From: Clitoria ternatea
Taxonomy: Eukaryota > Streptophyta > Magnoliopsida > Fabales > Fabaceae
Reading direction: 5' to 3'
Assembly (NCBI GenBank): GCA_037962975.1
Contig: CM075669.1
Span: 122,094,501-122,158,500 of the forward strand
Length of the DNA: 64,000 nt
The notes beneath the pieces were generated by a model that saw nothing but the letters and a program-made list of their open reading frames with translations, was not told the origin of the DNA and made no database searches. Below are positions 12,701 to 23,725 of the stretch, piece after piece. The position numbers were made by a program, and so were the translations under genes. How positions within the stretch are numbered: the stretch's first letter is position 1; every line of letters starts with the position of its first letter.

Positions 12701-14739
12701 AATGAGAGAGTAAGTGGGAGACATTGATTGGAGGATTAGGTGAGAAATAATGGAGACTTTTGACCCCTTTCCACCGTCAGCTTTGCATGATGGAAGAGAA
12801 GATATATTAAGATATATAAAAGGTGCTTCGAGTGGCGTAAAAAGGTGCACTTTCCCTGCAGTTGACTCGTCCCCTTTTTGGATTTATGTGGACAAGTGTG
12901 ATTTGAAGAGAATATATATATAAAATATGTAAAAAGGCACTCGGATTGGACGGAAAGGTGTTTCACGTGAGTGGAGAAGTTTGGGTGTGGGAAGAAAAGA
13001 GGGTCAAAACCGACTGCGCTTGAGCGCAGTATGCTCGCTTGAGCGTGGTTCCTTCACGCTGTGTCAACAAGGCAAAATTCCACCTCGCTCAAGCGAAATC
13101 CGACTCGCTTGAGCGAGTCATCCAATAATCGCTCGGAATTCTTCTGAAACCGACTCAAATACTTAGTTTTCTCACTCGGTAGAATCAATCAGAGTTGGCC
13201 CACTCGGATTCACTTAGAAAACATCTCACTCGGTAGAATCTCCCTGAAATAATCTCAAGGTACTCAGGTTTTCCACTCAACAAGATAATCCTGACCGACC
13301 CATCATCCACTCGGTAATTCTCCCTCACACCGACTCATCTTGCTTGGTTTTCTACTCGGCAAAATAATCAGAGCTGACTCGTCTCTTACTTGGCCTTTCA
13401 CTCGGCATTATATCCCAAATCTGAGTCATTTCTGATGGTTCTTACTCCGTTAAATCATTCCAAGCCTAGTCCTTTCTCACTCGGTAATGTACTTCAAAAA
13501 CCGACTCCCTTTTTATTTCTTCACTAGGGAAGTTATTCCAGAGTACTTCTGGACAACACATCCCCCACTCGGAGTTGCATTACTCATTCTTCTCTTGGCA
13601 TATTCTAATTTTTCCTAACTCAGACACTTAAACTTCCCCCCTTGGAAGTTTACTCAGTTCCATACTTCCACTCAGGAAAGTCAAACGTAAGATCCACTCG
13701 GTAATGAGGGTTTTCCCACTCGGAATCCATAAACTTCTTCACTCGGGTTATCACCCAATCAAATACCACTCGGTATATCTCAACTTTAATACAATCGGGA
13801 ATGTATCACACATTCATCACTCGGCATACATCATTTTATTCATTCGGGGAAACCATTGAGTTAAGTCCCACTCGAACTTGTTCTAAGTCTCACCCACTTA
13901 GGATATAGAATCTCATTCACTCGGTTTATGTATATCATACACTTAGAATATATTCCCAATCAAAACCATTATAACAACTCTTCCCTCAGAAGAGGTTCAC
14001 TCGGATTTTACCACTCAGGAGCATTTAAGTCCTTCCCCACTCGGGGTTCACTCGGCTACTCATCTCTTAGGAACACATAGACTATCCTTCCTCAAAATAT
14101 GTTTCACTCGGAATCCTTTAAGGCCTTCACTACTTGGAAAGGAGTCATAAGCCTCACTCAAAAAATGACTCCAAGCCTTATATATATATTCTACTCGGAA
14201 TGCTATCCCTTCCTCACTAGGGAGGTCCTGACTTGGACAAACTCACTCGGATTGCACTCGGATATATCCTTGACTGAGTCCCTTTACTCGGAATACTGCA
14301 ATCAGGGAAGTTTCATTCAGAAAAGGTAGCATTTGGCATGGTTTGACTCGGAAACAAGTCATTCAAGGGTGTTTTGACTCGGAATTTTCACTCAGAAGTG
14401 GTTCTCTTGAACACACTTCACTCCAATTGTCTCTGAGATCAAGATTCCACTCGGTAGTAGCCCTCTCGGTCATGTTTTACTCGGACATCATAACTTACAC
14501 TCGGAATTTCATCCCTTCACTCGGAATTTCTCTCTATCACTCGGAATAGAGCCCTTTTCACTCGGAATTTGAATAATCTCTTTAATGGTCTATATAAATT
14601 CCATAATTACACACAAAAATGAAATTATTATGATCTTACAGACCATCTACAGGGTACTTATTCACTTATTCTTACTTACAAACTTTCCATACTTCAAAAT
14701 TTACCAAATAAGGCTGCTACTAAAAACAGGGATGTTACA
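9780..14739. mobile_element. Rearranged LTR-like block in the copia interior
   Basis: Begins TGTAACACCCTCGG and ends CAGGGATGTTACA, with flanks TATAC and CATAC that could be a decayed 5-bp duplication. Inside, a second LTR-like start (TGTAACGTCCC) occurs at 11416. From 11480 to 12020 the repeats read CCGAGTGAAA; from 13140 to 14565 they read TTTCACTCGG, the inverse. Between them lie a CCCCCCTTACC block (12370) and CGCTTGAGCG palindromes (13015-13125). These parts all occur in the 3476-7016 solo LTR but in a different order and orientation. No coding region is seen. It may be two LTRs or one rearranged LTR. Confidence 0.45.
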
Positions 14740-15990
14740 CATACAGCATACATACTTTCTTTCAGGCATTATAAAAAACAACATATAATTGCATAAAAAC
14801 ATTTTACCTAAGATAGACATTTTTTTTGTTGAAACATAGGGATAAGTCATAGAAGCATAACATAGTCCTAACTTAAAGCAACTGTAAAATTTTGTCATAA
14901 TCAACTTGTCATAACATTTTCTTGATATGAAGTTCAATGCCACTTGTTATGAAAAGATACTTGCTTGTTAGGAAAATTATATGACATACCACTTGTTAAA
15001 ACAAATTATGCATAAGTTATCAAAGCATAGATACCACTTGTACACGCAATATATGTATTTATTATCAAAACATAGTGGCAGTAATAACAAGTATATAATC
15101 AAGATTATGTCCCCATGATTTCTCCCTCTTACTAATTCAATTGATACCATTTTGTTAAAGGAAGTCACTTGTCAATTGGATACTAATGCTTGTCATTTAG
15201 ATACTACTAGTTAAACAAAATATCTCTTATTTAATAATTGATACATCATCAAGACTTTATATTTAATCAAAAATTCATGCATCATTAAGAATTCATACAT
15301 TACCAAGAATTCATACATCATTAAGAGTTCATGCATCATTAAGACTTTGAATCAAGATTTAACATTTCAGCATTTTGATGTTTCAATCCTTCCTAACACA
15401 CATGGATAGACACAAACAGTCGTAATCTCAAGTTTTTCATGGAATTAAACATGTTATTCAAGCAATGATTCATCAACCTTATCACCAATCATTTAATCAT
15501 CAAGATTAAAATCATAAGGATATGCACATACATCATTGATCCTAAGATTTTAATGACTTTAAGGGGTTTTTAAAGTTATTTATTCATCTATCTCAAAACT
15601 TTACACCTTTTATACTCAAACTCAAATATCATATATCAAATCAAAGTTAGATCTTCATACATCAAAATTCATTATGAACAAGTATGGAATTTGGCTTTAT
15701 AAAATTATTTAGACATTTCTAAAAATTCTCAGTAAACTATCAGCCAAGTCCATAGATATTTCAACATAATTAAGCATACAATTACATAGCAAACGTGATA
15801 TTTAATCAACTAGAGTAAGGATCCGATCATACCTTGGCATTTTGTAGTTCCTATGTCCTTATCTTTCTCATTCTTTGTTCTTTGGAGTAAAGATTTGAAT
15901 TTTGATTCTTTGGTCATTCATCAATGAGAAATTGACAATTTAAAGTATGCCTACAAAATTTAAAGTTTTATGGTACCCTTTGAGACTTGG
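14740..15990 (-). other. Copia interior, non-coding, right of the nested block
   Basis: Continues the GATACCACTTGTTA-type motif region (for example near 14986, 15030 and 15145), then simple AT-rich DNA with repeated CATCATTAAGA-like strings (15240-15350). No coding region seen. Confidence 0.5.
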
Positions 15991-15994
15991 GTCC

Positions 15995-17207
15995 TTTCTT
16001 GTTAGTTTAGGATTTTAAAGTTGTTTTTGGAATCCATACCTTTCCCATGCCCTTTTGACGAGATTTCTTTACAAATCAATGAGAAGATATATGACCATAT
16101 ATTCCACAATAGAAACATGTTGCATCCAAGGAATAAGCCATAGTATGATTGTAATGGTTCCTTTTATCTTCTATGTGCCTTCTCTTAAAATAATTGGATA
16201 TTGTATGACCCTTTCTTTCATGGTTTGCATATTTTAGAATAGGTATAGGTTTTTCCTTAAGGGGTGCAAAGGAGTTCTTGTATTTCTTTTCCTTTTCAAA
16301 TTTGTCCATGTCCTATTCGCGTTCTATCAAGGGTATACTTTTGATTTTCAAGAGGTGCACTTAGATTCTTTTGACTATTTGTAAGCTTCTTAAGTGTTTC
16401 TTTTAGTTCTTTATTTTCTTTTTCAAGAAGCATACATTTATCAAGTAACATACATTTCTTATCTACATTACAAGTCCTAGGAGTGACATTTGAAGCTATT
16501 AATTCATCATTTTGAAATCTAAGATTTTCTTTTTCTATGTGAACATCATGCAATTCATTTTCAAGTTTCAAAATGGTTTGTTTTGAGCATGCATATTTCT
16601 TTAATAATAAAACAAATTTTTCATACAATTCATCAAAAGCTTCTAACAACTCATCTTTATCAATTTCACTTTCATCATCACTAGATCCATTTAGAGAACT
16701 TACCTCATCGTCTTTAGAGTGCTTTGTCATAAGGCAGAGGTTGGTAAATTCTTCTTTCGATTCCATAGTCTCTTCTTATGTATTTATTTTGAATCCTTCA
16801 TTTTTGCTAGAAAGATTACTAATTCTTGCATCTTGATCATCATTAGTATTTCCATAAATTGTTTCAAGAGTTTCCCATATTTCTTTAGCATTGTTACAAG
16901 TAATAACTCTAGAAACATCATTAGGTTCTAATGCTAATGTGATAAGAATTTTAGCTCTTAAATTAAATTATACCTTTCTTTCTTCTTCCTTAGTCCATAA
17001 GTTTATAGGCTTCATACATTCTATATTATCAACCATGTATTTGGGAATAAAAGGACCAAATTGAATAGCATTCCATACATTGAGGTCATAGGATTGGACA
17101 AAGATTTTCATCCTTCCTTTCCAAATAGCATAGTCTTTACCATTGAAGATTGGAGGTCTATTTATTGTACCATTTGGTAGAAATGCATCATAAGAGGTAG
17201 AGGCCAT
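15995..17207 (-). pseudogene. Copia gag remnant
   Basis: Starts at a minus-strand ATG 42 bases inside the PBS, with MASTSYDAFLPNGTINRPPI and then FNGKDYAIWKGRMK, the N-terminal signature of Ty1/copia gag in plants. The UBN2-type region follows across frame breaks (ITCNNAKEIWETLETIYGN at about 16850). An acidic coiled-coil-like stretch lies at 16766-16296 and a zinc-knuckle-like CFYCGIYGH at about 16110. Frame breaks separate the three pieces, so it is non-functional. Protease and integrase would normally follow but are absent. Confidence 0.8.
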
Positions 17208-17248
17208 CTTGATCTCTTGCAGCTGTTAAGCCTTGTGGCAAGAGTCAA

Positions 17249-17260
17249 GCTCTAATACCA
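17249..17260 (-). other. Primer-binding site of the copia element
   Basis: Minus strand reads TGGTATTAGAGC just after the 5' LTR end, one base away from the initiator tRNA-Met complement TGGTATCAGAGC used by many plant elements. Confidence 0.85.
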
Positions 17261-17262
17261 AT

Positions 17263-19328
17263 TGTTAGCCAAGGTCTCAATACTCAAGAGGGGGTGAATT
17301 GAGTATTTCAAATTTTTGCACGGAATCCCCTTTAAAACGGTTAGTAATATACAAATGATGCAATATAAAAGAGATAATAATTATAAAGCAAATATCATAC
17401 TAAAATACTTTAAGTTGAAGGTACAATATTCAAGAATTGATTTTGATAAACTAGGCAAGTTATTAGTTTAGGCAATTCTTGAAATACTTGGCATGCAATA
17501 ATTAATTCGAATACAAATTTAACTTAAACAATTTCTAACAAATTAATTAAGCACAATTAATTTGCCAAGTTATTAGTAATAATGTTTTACTAATTAATTT
17601 GCCAAGTTATTAATAATAATATTTTGCTCACTTATGTAATAATTAAATCCAACAAAATTTAAGTCAATTAATTCAAGGATTTAATTTAAGCAAATTTTAA
17701 CAAACCAATTAGATATAAATATTTTAGCATGCAATTTAAACTCTCAATAATAAAGGAGTTTAAGGGAAGAGAGAATTTGCAAACCGATATAACGAGTTCC
17801 ACCACCCCGGTGTCGTCTCGCCTTCAAGCAACCCACTTAAAGGATTTCCATTATTGAGAATTTGAGATTACAAGCTTTGAGCAATTGTCTCCTAGTGTCC
17901 CACACTCAAGAACTCAATCATCACAAGCAAAGGGCAACCCACCCAATCTCACAATCTCTCAATAACCAAGATTGAACGCCAACCTTAAAACTCTCAAAAT
18001 TTAAGTGTTTGGTTTACAAGATTTCTCTCTCTCAAAAGAGTAGATATACAACTTGAAGCTCTCACACAATAATAATAACTCTCACAGAGAGGATATACAA
18101 ATTTAAGCTCACTCAAAAATATTTTTCTCTCTTAAAATAAATTCTGAAAGAATTAATTTTCCAATAAAGTAAACAGAGAGAATAGGCAACGAAGACGAAG
18201 GAAGAAAGAAAATAGAGGAAATGCTTCTCTGTGGTGTGCTTCTGCCTCTTCACCTCTTCTCTATTTATAGCAATCAAAAGCAAGGGGTTTCTAATTTTTT
18301 TAATTCTTTCTGAGGTAAATTTCCCCAAATCAATCCATGATTTAGGTTCCTTGTTTCCTAGCGCAAATTTCCTGACCTTGAATCTGTAAATTGGCATCTT
18401 CGATTTCTTGAAAATCCAACGCATAAATTAAACTTCCAGAAATCACGAAGCGTTGTTTTTCATGTCATGAATCGATTCTGAAAATGATGAATCGATTCCT
18501 TTGATTTTTCTGCCTTCAATTTTGTCAAAAATACACTGCATGAATCGATTCCTCAAATGCTGAATCGATTCCCATACTTTTTCCTACGTATGAAACAATT
18601 CCCAAAGAGGAGGAATCGATTCCTAAAGCAATGAATTGATTCCCATGTTCTCTGAATCGATTCCCACGCGTTTAATAGGCCATGAATCGATTCCCACGCA
18701 TTTAATAGGCCATGAATCGATTCCTTTAAGCTTGAATCGATTCCCTGAATGCATGAATCGATTCCCAAAGGTGCATGAATAGATTCACCATTTCTATGAA
18801 TTGATTCGTAAGAGCGCATGAATAGATTCGTCATTTCCATGAATTGATTCATGAGAGTGCATGAATAGATTCGCAATTTCCATGAATTGATTCATAGGAG
18901 CGCATGAATTGATTCGCCATTTCCATGAATTGATTCATAAGAGCGCATGAATAGATTCGCCATTTCCATGAATTGATTCATAAGAGCGCATGAATAGATT
19001 CGCCATTTCCATGAATTGATTCATAAGAGCGCATGAATAGATTCGCCATTTCCATGAATTGATTCATTGCACTGTACCTTTAAATAATTCAAATGCATAA
19101 ATCTGATCCATGTCATAATTTTTGCTAATCATATTTTCCCCTAGTTGTTCATCAAGTATTTTGCATCCTGTCCTTATTCTTGATCATTGTTCATGTCATG
19201 TCTTTATCAACCATATTTTCCCTTTGTTGTTCATCAAACACATTCATTTCTTGTTTATGTGCATTCTTTATACTTGTGCTTTACCTTTGTCATCATGCTT
19301 GTCGTTATCAAAATCTTACCCAATTACA
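17263..19328 (-). repeat. 5' LTR of the copia element (2066 bp)
   Basis: Uninterrupted LTR, TG...CA, adjacent to the PBS. In minus-strand sense it starts TGTAATTGGGTAAG. It carries GAATCGATTC palindromes (18470-18770) and seven 43-bp units. Flanked on the right by ACTTT. Confidence 0.88.
18773..19068. repeat. 43-bp tandem repeat, 7 units, in the copia 5' LTR
   Basis: Same unit as 7034-7283. The last three units are almost identical to each other, consistent with recent gain or loss by slippage. Confidence 0.9.
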
Positions 19329-20024
19329 ACTTTCATAAAGACTCAAACAGGAGACAAGAATACGAGGCAACACCAGAGTTTCAAAAACACCCAACTATTC
19401 AAAGCGTACATTTTGGTAAAAAAAATTTAATTATGTTAATTATAAATTAACTTAACTAATCACTAATTTAATTAATCAAACCACCTTTTAACAAATTCTA
19501 GCCACGTCATATCATATGTGTCAGTGATGAGGTGGCATAGACGTTAGCCACCTCATCAGTTAACAGTCAAGGCTAATGTTTCCTTGATTTCAGAAACCTA
19601 TAAATTTTAAAAGGGTCAAAATTGCAGGGGTTTTTTAGAGGAGCTTTTTTTCTAAACCCTAAACTTTAAAAAGGCTAAAAAGGTATTTTAACCTTTACAA
19701 TTATGTCAAAAAGATTTCTTTTTAACTATCTATATAAAAACATATAACATCATATCAAGACTAAATACTAACGTGACATTTCAAAATAACATGGTATAAA
19801 CAATGAAAAATCCTAAAATGTCAAACACCACATAAGTAGCAAGTATAAACTAAACACCCACAACTACGCGAGCATATAAAGTTTAACATAAAATGGAAAT
19901 AAACAGAAACCAAAAGCAGCTAAAATTATCTATAAAAGCGGTAAATTGTTGAAAATAAACTAAAATTATAAAATCAGAACGATAACCATGGAGTCTATGT
20001 AAATCCTCAATCACTCCTTATCAC
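19329..20024. other. MULE right flank candidate and Athila 3' region
   Basis: Starts with the copia target duplication. A stretch at 19500-19703 resembles legume MULE terminal DNA: a CACGTCA-type segment, CCACCTCATCAGTTAACAG, then TAAAAAGGTATTTTAACC. If it is the right end of the MULE seen at 1-1505, that element originally closed over the copia insertion. The partner terminus is outside the window, so this stays inference. From 19704 to 20024 nothing is recognised. Confidence 0.3.
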
Positions 20025-21348
20025 TCAGTTAAGCTCCACATCAAACTCCTCATTTTGTGGCTGACCAGCTCCAGATGCTTCACCCTCCTTAAATGTGCTC
20101 ATGCCAAAAGCAATGCCATAAGGGTCGAATCCTGTAGTAGCAGCTCCACCCCCTGGAAAAAAGGCTGGTCCCCAAGCTATGAAATGTAAGCAGCAAAGGC
20201 AACTGGGTCCATCCAAGGGTTCACCTGACCTTGTGGCATGCTGTTGTAGAGGCCATGATGCAGATTAAGTAGGCCTCTATGTTTAGCACTTTACTAAAGA
20301 TGTAAGTGGGAGAGAGAACCCATAATGATTGCTTCCATGGTGGAAGCCGACTGAGTCTGAGATGGTGTGGGATCTGGGTGTCTAGTGCTAGTGATTGAGA
20401 TACTAGAGGTTGAGATGTTGGTGAGGGTGGTGGCTGATCTTGAGTAGGATGGGCCAGATAACTTATGCAGTTCTGCTATATGAACCTTCTATCAATGGGG
20501 GGACTGGTGGATATAGAAGGCTGGATATCCACCTTATTTGTAGCACAATAAGCAGTGATAAAAGCAGGAAACACAAGACTTCCCTTCACCATCTGTCCTA
20601 AAGCGATTTTCCTTTATTCCAGCCTTACAAACTTATAGATCTCATCTAAAATGATCTGAACAATATCCACAGTCGTCCTAGTCTACAGAATACAGTAAAG
20701 GAGGTTGCACTTTGGGTAGTTCAGATCAGAAACATAGCCAAAAGTAGTCACATCAGCCAGCAGAAAAGATATCGATACCTGCATAAGGGTAATCATGTCC
20801 TTATGCAGAATACAAAGAGGGTTATGATTACCCTAACCCATCTGAAAGTGATGTCCAAGAAAACATAAAGCCTTTTCCAAATTAGTAGTGGGATAAATTA
20901 TATTCTTTTTTCGTCCAGAAAAATAGTCACAATAGTCACCCTGCTCTAGCTCTAATAGGTTAGCCAAATAATCATTAATGGCATCCCTGGAGTATGATAA
21001 CCATGTGCCTCTAACATAAGTCCTGAAATCACCAAATCCATCCTTTGGCCAAGCATTTGTATAAAATTCTCTCATAATTTCTAGATCATATTTGGTTTGG
21101 GGATTTGCCATCTTCAGCTAGTTCCTATCTTATAAGACATTGATAAACTCATCATAATTGCCACTTTTCTGTTCCACTCTTCTTTCTGGAATGAAGTTCC
21201 AGCTCTGGATCTCTTCAAATCTATTGGCCCTATCCTTGTCATGAAAGCATTGGCCTAAAGGTGGTTAATCATCTGAGGTCCTGACCCTCTTACCTTTATC
21301 CCTACGGGATGTACCTAATGTGAATGTTACTGCAGATTTTGTTCTAGC
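20025..21348 (-). pseudogene. Env-position ORF of an Athila-like element (putative plant transposon protein)
   Basis: Minus-strand start MARTKSAVTFTLGTSRRDKG at 21348 leads, across stops, into a 92-residue open stretch (21111-20833). Its motifs REFYTNAWPKDGFGD, YVRGTWLSYSRDAINDYLA and the later LEKALCFLGHHF match the conserved 'putative plant transposon protein' domain often found downstream of Athila-type pol. A short C-terminal open stretch ends at 20025. Several nonsense codons are present, so it is non-functional. The function of this protein family is not established; its position corresponds to env-like genes. Confidence 0.6.
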
Positions 21349-22074
21349 CATCCTAAAAGAAAAAACTTAAAAATAGAAAAAAGCAAAATAATAATAGAAC
21401 AACAGGGCATCAGTAAGAAATAAAAACAATCAGCACCATAACATCTTAAAAAAATTGAACAAACAATAGGCTTAATATTCCCACACACAAACAGAATAGG
21501 CAAGGTGGTTACATAGTATTTGCATGGCATATCCTAGTATCAAGTGAATACATGATATAGCAAGGAAGGTTCATGATATTCAATAACATGGCATCTAACA
21601 AGAAATCATGTACAACAATGCAAACATCTAAAAACTTAAAGTTCATGAACATGGCACTCTTTGTAGCATTTTAACAAACACTTGGTAGGCAGTTTGTTAT
21701 CTCAACATCACGCATGAAAGTTTTGCATTAATCATCAAAGGTTCACAATACAAATACAGAGAAGGGAAGGAGATCATGAAAGCACAATGAAAAGTAAGCC
21801 AATTAAACTATGTATTAGGCATAAAAGTAACTAATTTCACATATGAAGACTATGAAAAGACATCATCTATGACATTGGTAATAAAGAAGAGAAGAAGACA
21901 CTTACTTACTTTTGAGAATAAGAGGGACAGATATCTACTTTGAAGACCCAAATGCAAATAGGTAGTAATCACACAAAAAAAAATGATAGAAAGTGAGTGC
22001 GGAAGAAAAACGTGCAGAGTTTATGAAAATATAACCCCTCACTCTACATAAATGAATTTTAAAATTGACTTAAC
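21349..22074. other. Spacer of the Athila-like element
   Basis: AT-rich stretch between the env-position ORF and the palindrome array. No coding region or structured repeat recognised. Confidence 0.5.
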
Positions 22075-22642
22075 GCAGGTTCGCTCGCTGAAGCAAGATT
22101 TTAATAGAACCAAATTAAATGAATTTTGCTCAAGCGAGATTTATCTCGTTTAAGCAAAAATATTCTAGAAAGTACCCTATGTTATTTTGCTTGAGCGAGT
22201 TCACCCTCGCTTAAGCGGATTTCTTCGAGTAAGTAAACATACATTCCTCGCTTAAGCGAGGTAATTCAAAAATCAATACATGTTCCCTCTCAACTTTTTG
22301 CTTGAGCAAGTAAAGGCTCGCTTGAGCGAAACTTTAACAGAATCCAATTAAACATATTTCGCTTAAGCGAGGTTTCTCTCGCTTGAGCGAAATTCTCACA
22401 AAACCAACTCTTCATATTCTCACTTAAGTAAGAATTTTTTCTCCTAAGTGAGGTATCCCCTGTTCCAACTCTGATTCAAGTAATTATCCCCGCTTGAACG
22501 AATGGCACTCACTTAAGCGAAAAATTTCCAGAATTAAAACATCACATTTCGCTTGAGTGAGATATCTCTCGCTTGAGTGAAAATATCAGAAGATGTAATT
22601 AATGCCATTTATTGTCATGTTTGCAACTCTCGTTTAAGCGAG
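22075..22642. repeat. Array of CTCGCTTAAGCGAG-type palindromes
   Basis: About 17 imperfect copies of a 10-14 bp palindrome (forms such as CTCGCTTGAGCGA, CGCTTAAGCGAG, CTCGTTTAAGCGAG) at roughly 30-40 bp spacing, separated by unique AT-rich DNA. It starts at the end of the integrase reading region, between pol and the env-position ORF. The same motif occurs in LTRs of unrelated elements elsewhere in the window. Confidence 0.85.
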
Positions 22643-23725
22643 ATTATGCTTGGATTCACCAACCAGGTCCACTTGGATTCTGGTTCTTGCAGTTCCATAT
22701 CTCCATAAGATTTGACCTTCTTTTCAAGAAAGGGTCCATACCACTTGGACTTTAATTTTCCTAGAAAGAGTTTCAATCCAGAATTAAATATCAGCACTGA
22801 CTGTCTAGGATGGAAGCTTTTCTTAAGAATCTTCCTATCATGATAGAACTTTATTTTTTCTTTATAAAGTCTGGAAGATTCATAATCATTGAGTCTTCAC
22901 TCCTCCAACTCCTGTATCTGTAACTTCCTTTTATCTCCTGCTACTTGAGGATCAAAATTAAGGAACTTCATTACCTAGTATGCTTTGTACTCTAGTTCCA
23001 CAGGTAGATGACAACTCTTACCATAGACCAACTGGTATAGAGAAAGACCTGTAGAGGCCTTAAATGAAGTTCTGTAGGCCTATAAAGCTTCATCAAGTTT
23101 CTGAGACTAATCTTTTCTTCTTTATGATACAATCTTCTCTAGAATGCGTTTAATTTCACAATTTGGAACTTCAACTTGGCCATTAGATTAAGGATGGTAA
23201 GGAGATGCTACCTTGTGCTTTACTCCATAATGTTGTAAGCATTTCTACAACTGAACATTACATAATTGTGATCCTTCATCGCTAATTAACACCCTTGGAG
23301 TACAAAACCTATAAAAAATATTTCTTTTTAAGAACTTGATCACAGTCTTGGCATCTATCTTAGGGCTAGCAACGACTTCTACCAATTTGGAAACATAGTC
23401 CACTGCAACCAATATATATTCATTAGAGAATGAAGCTGGTAAGGGTCTTATAAAGTCAATGCCCTAATAATCAAACACTTCAACCTCTAATATAGCATTT
23501 AAAGGTATTTCATTGTGCTTTGACATGCTTCCTAATATTTGACAACTGTCATAATGCTAAACATAAGCATGAGTATCCTTAAACAAGGTTGGCTAATAAA
23601 ATCTAGACTGAAAGACCTTTGCGACAGTCCTCTCTCCATTAAAGTGGCCTTCACAAGTTGAGCTATGACAATGCCACAAGATGTTCTTTACTTTTTCCTG
23701 AGAAACACATCTTCGTAAAATATTG
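22615..23725 (-). pseudogene. Athila-like integrase, decayed
   Basis: Reading the minus strand gives the zinc-binding start (LRRCVSQEK, ILWHCHSS), the catalytic core (GIDF, then LISDEGSQLCN, then SNGQVEVPN as the likely DDE glutamate), the conserved LYQLVYGKSCHLPVELEYKA, and the C-terminal LIFNSGLKLFLGKLKSKWYG ending at 22615. Multiple stops and frame breaks interrupt it. Gene order and motifs fit Ty3/gypsy, Athila type. Confidence 0.75.

Larger units (their letters stand above)
1974..19328 (-). mobile_element. Ty1/copia (SIRE-like) retrotransposon with nested insertions
   Basis: Complete insertion on the minus strand: 5' LTR 17263-19328, PBS, gag remnant, long non-coding interior, polypurine tract, 3' LTR 1974-7544. 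Both LTRs run TGTTAGCC...TTACA in plus-strand reading, and the element is flanked by the exact 5-bp duplication ACTTT (1969-1973 and 19329-19333). The 17.36-kb span includes a 3.54-kb solo LTR and a roughly 5-kb LTR-like block inserted later, leaving an element of about 8.8 kb. Gag recognisable by family motifs is present, but no protease, integrase, RT or RNase H was found, so it must have depended on a helper. It sits inside or beside the MULE sequence. Confidence 0.88.
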
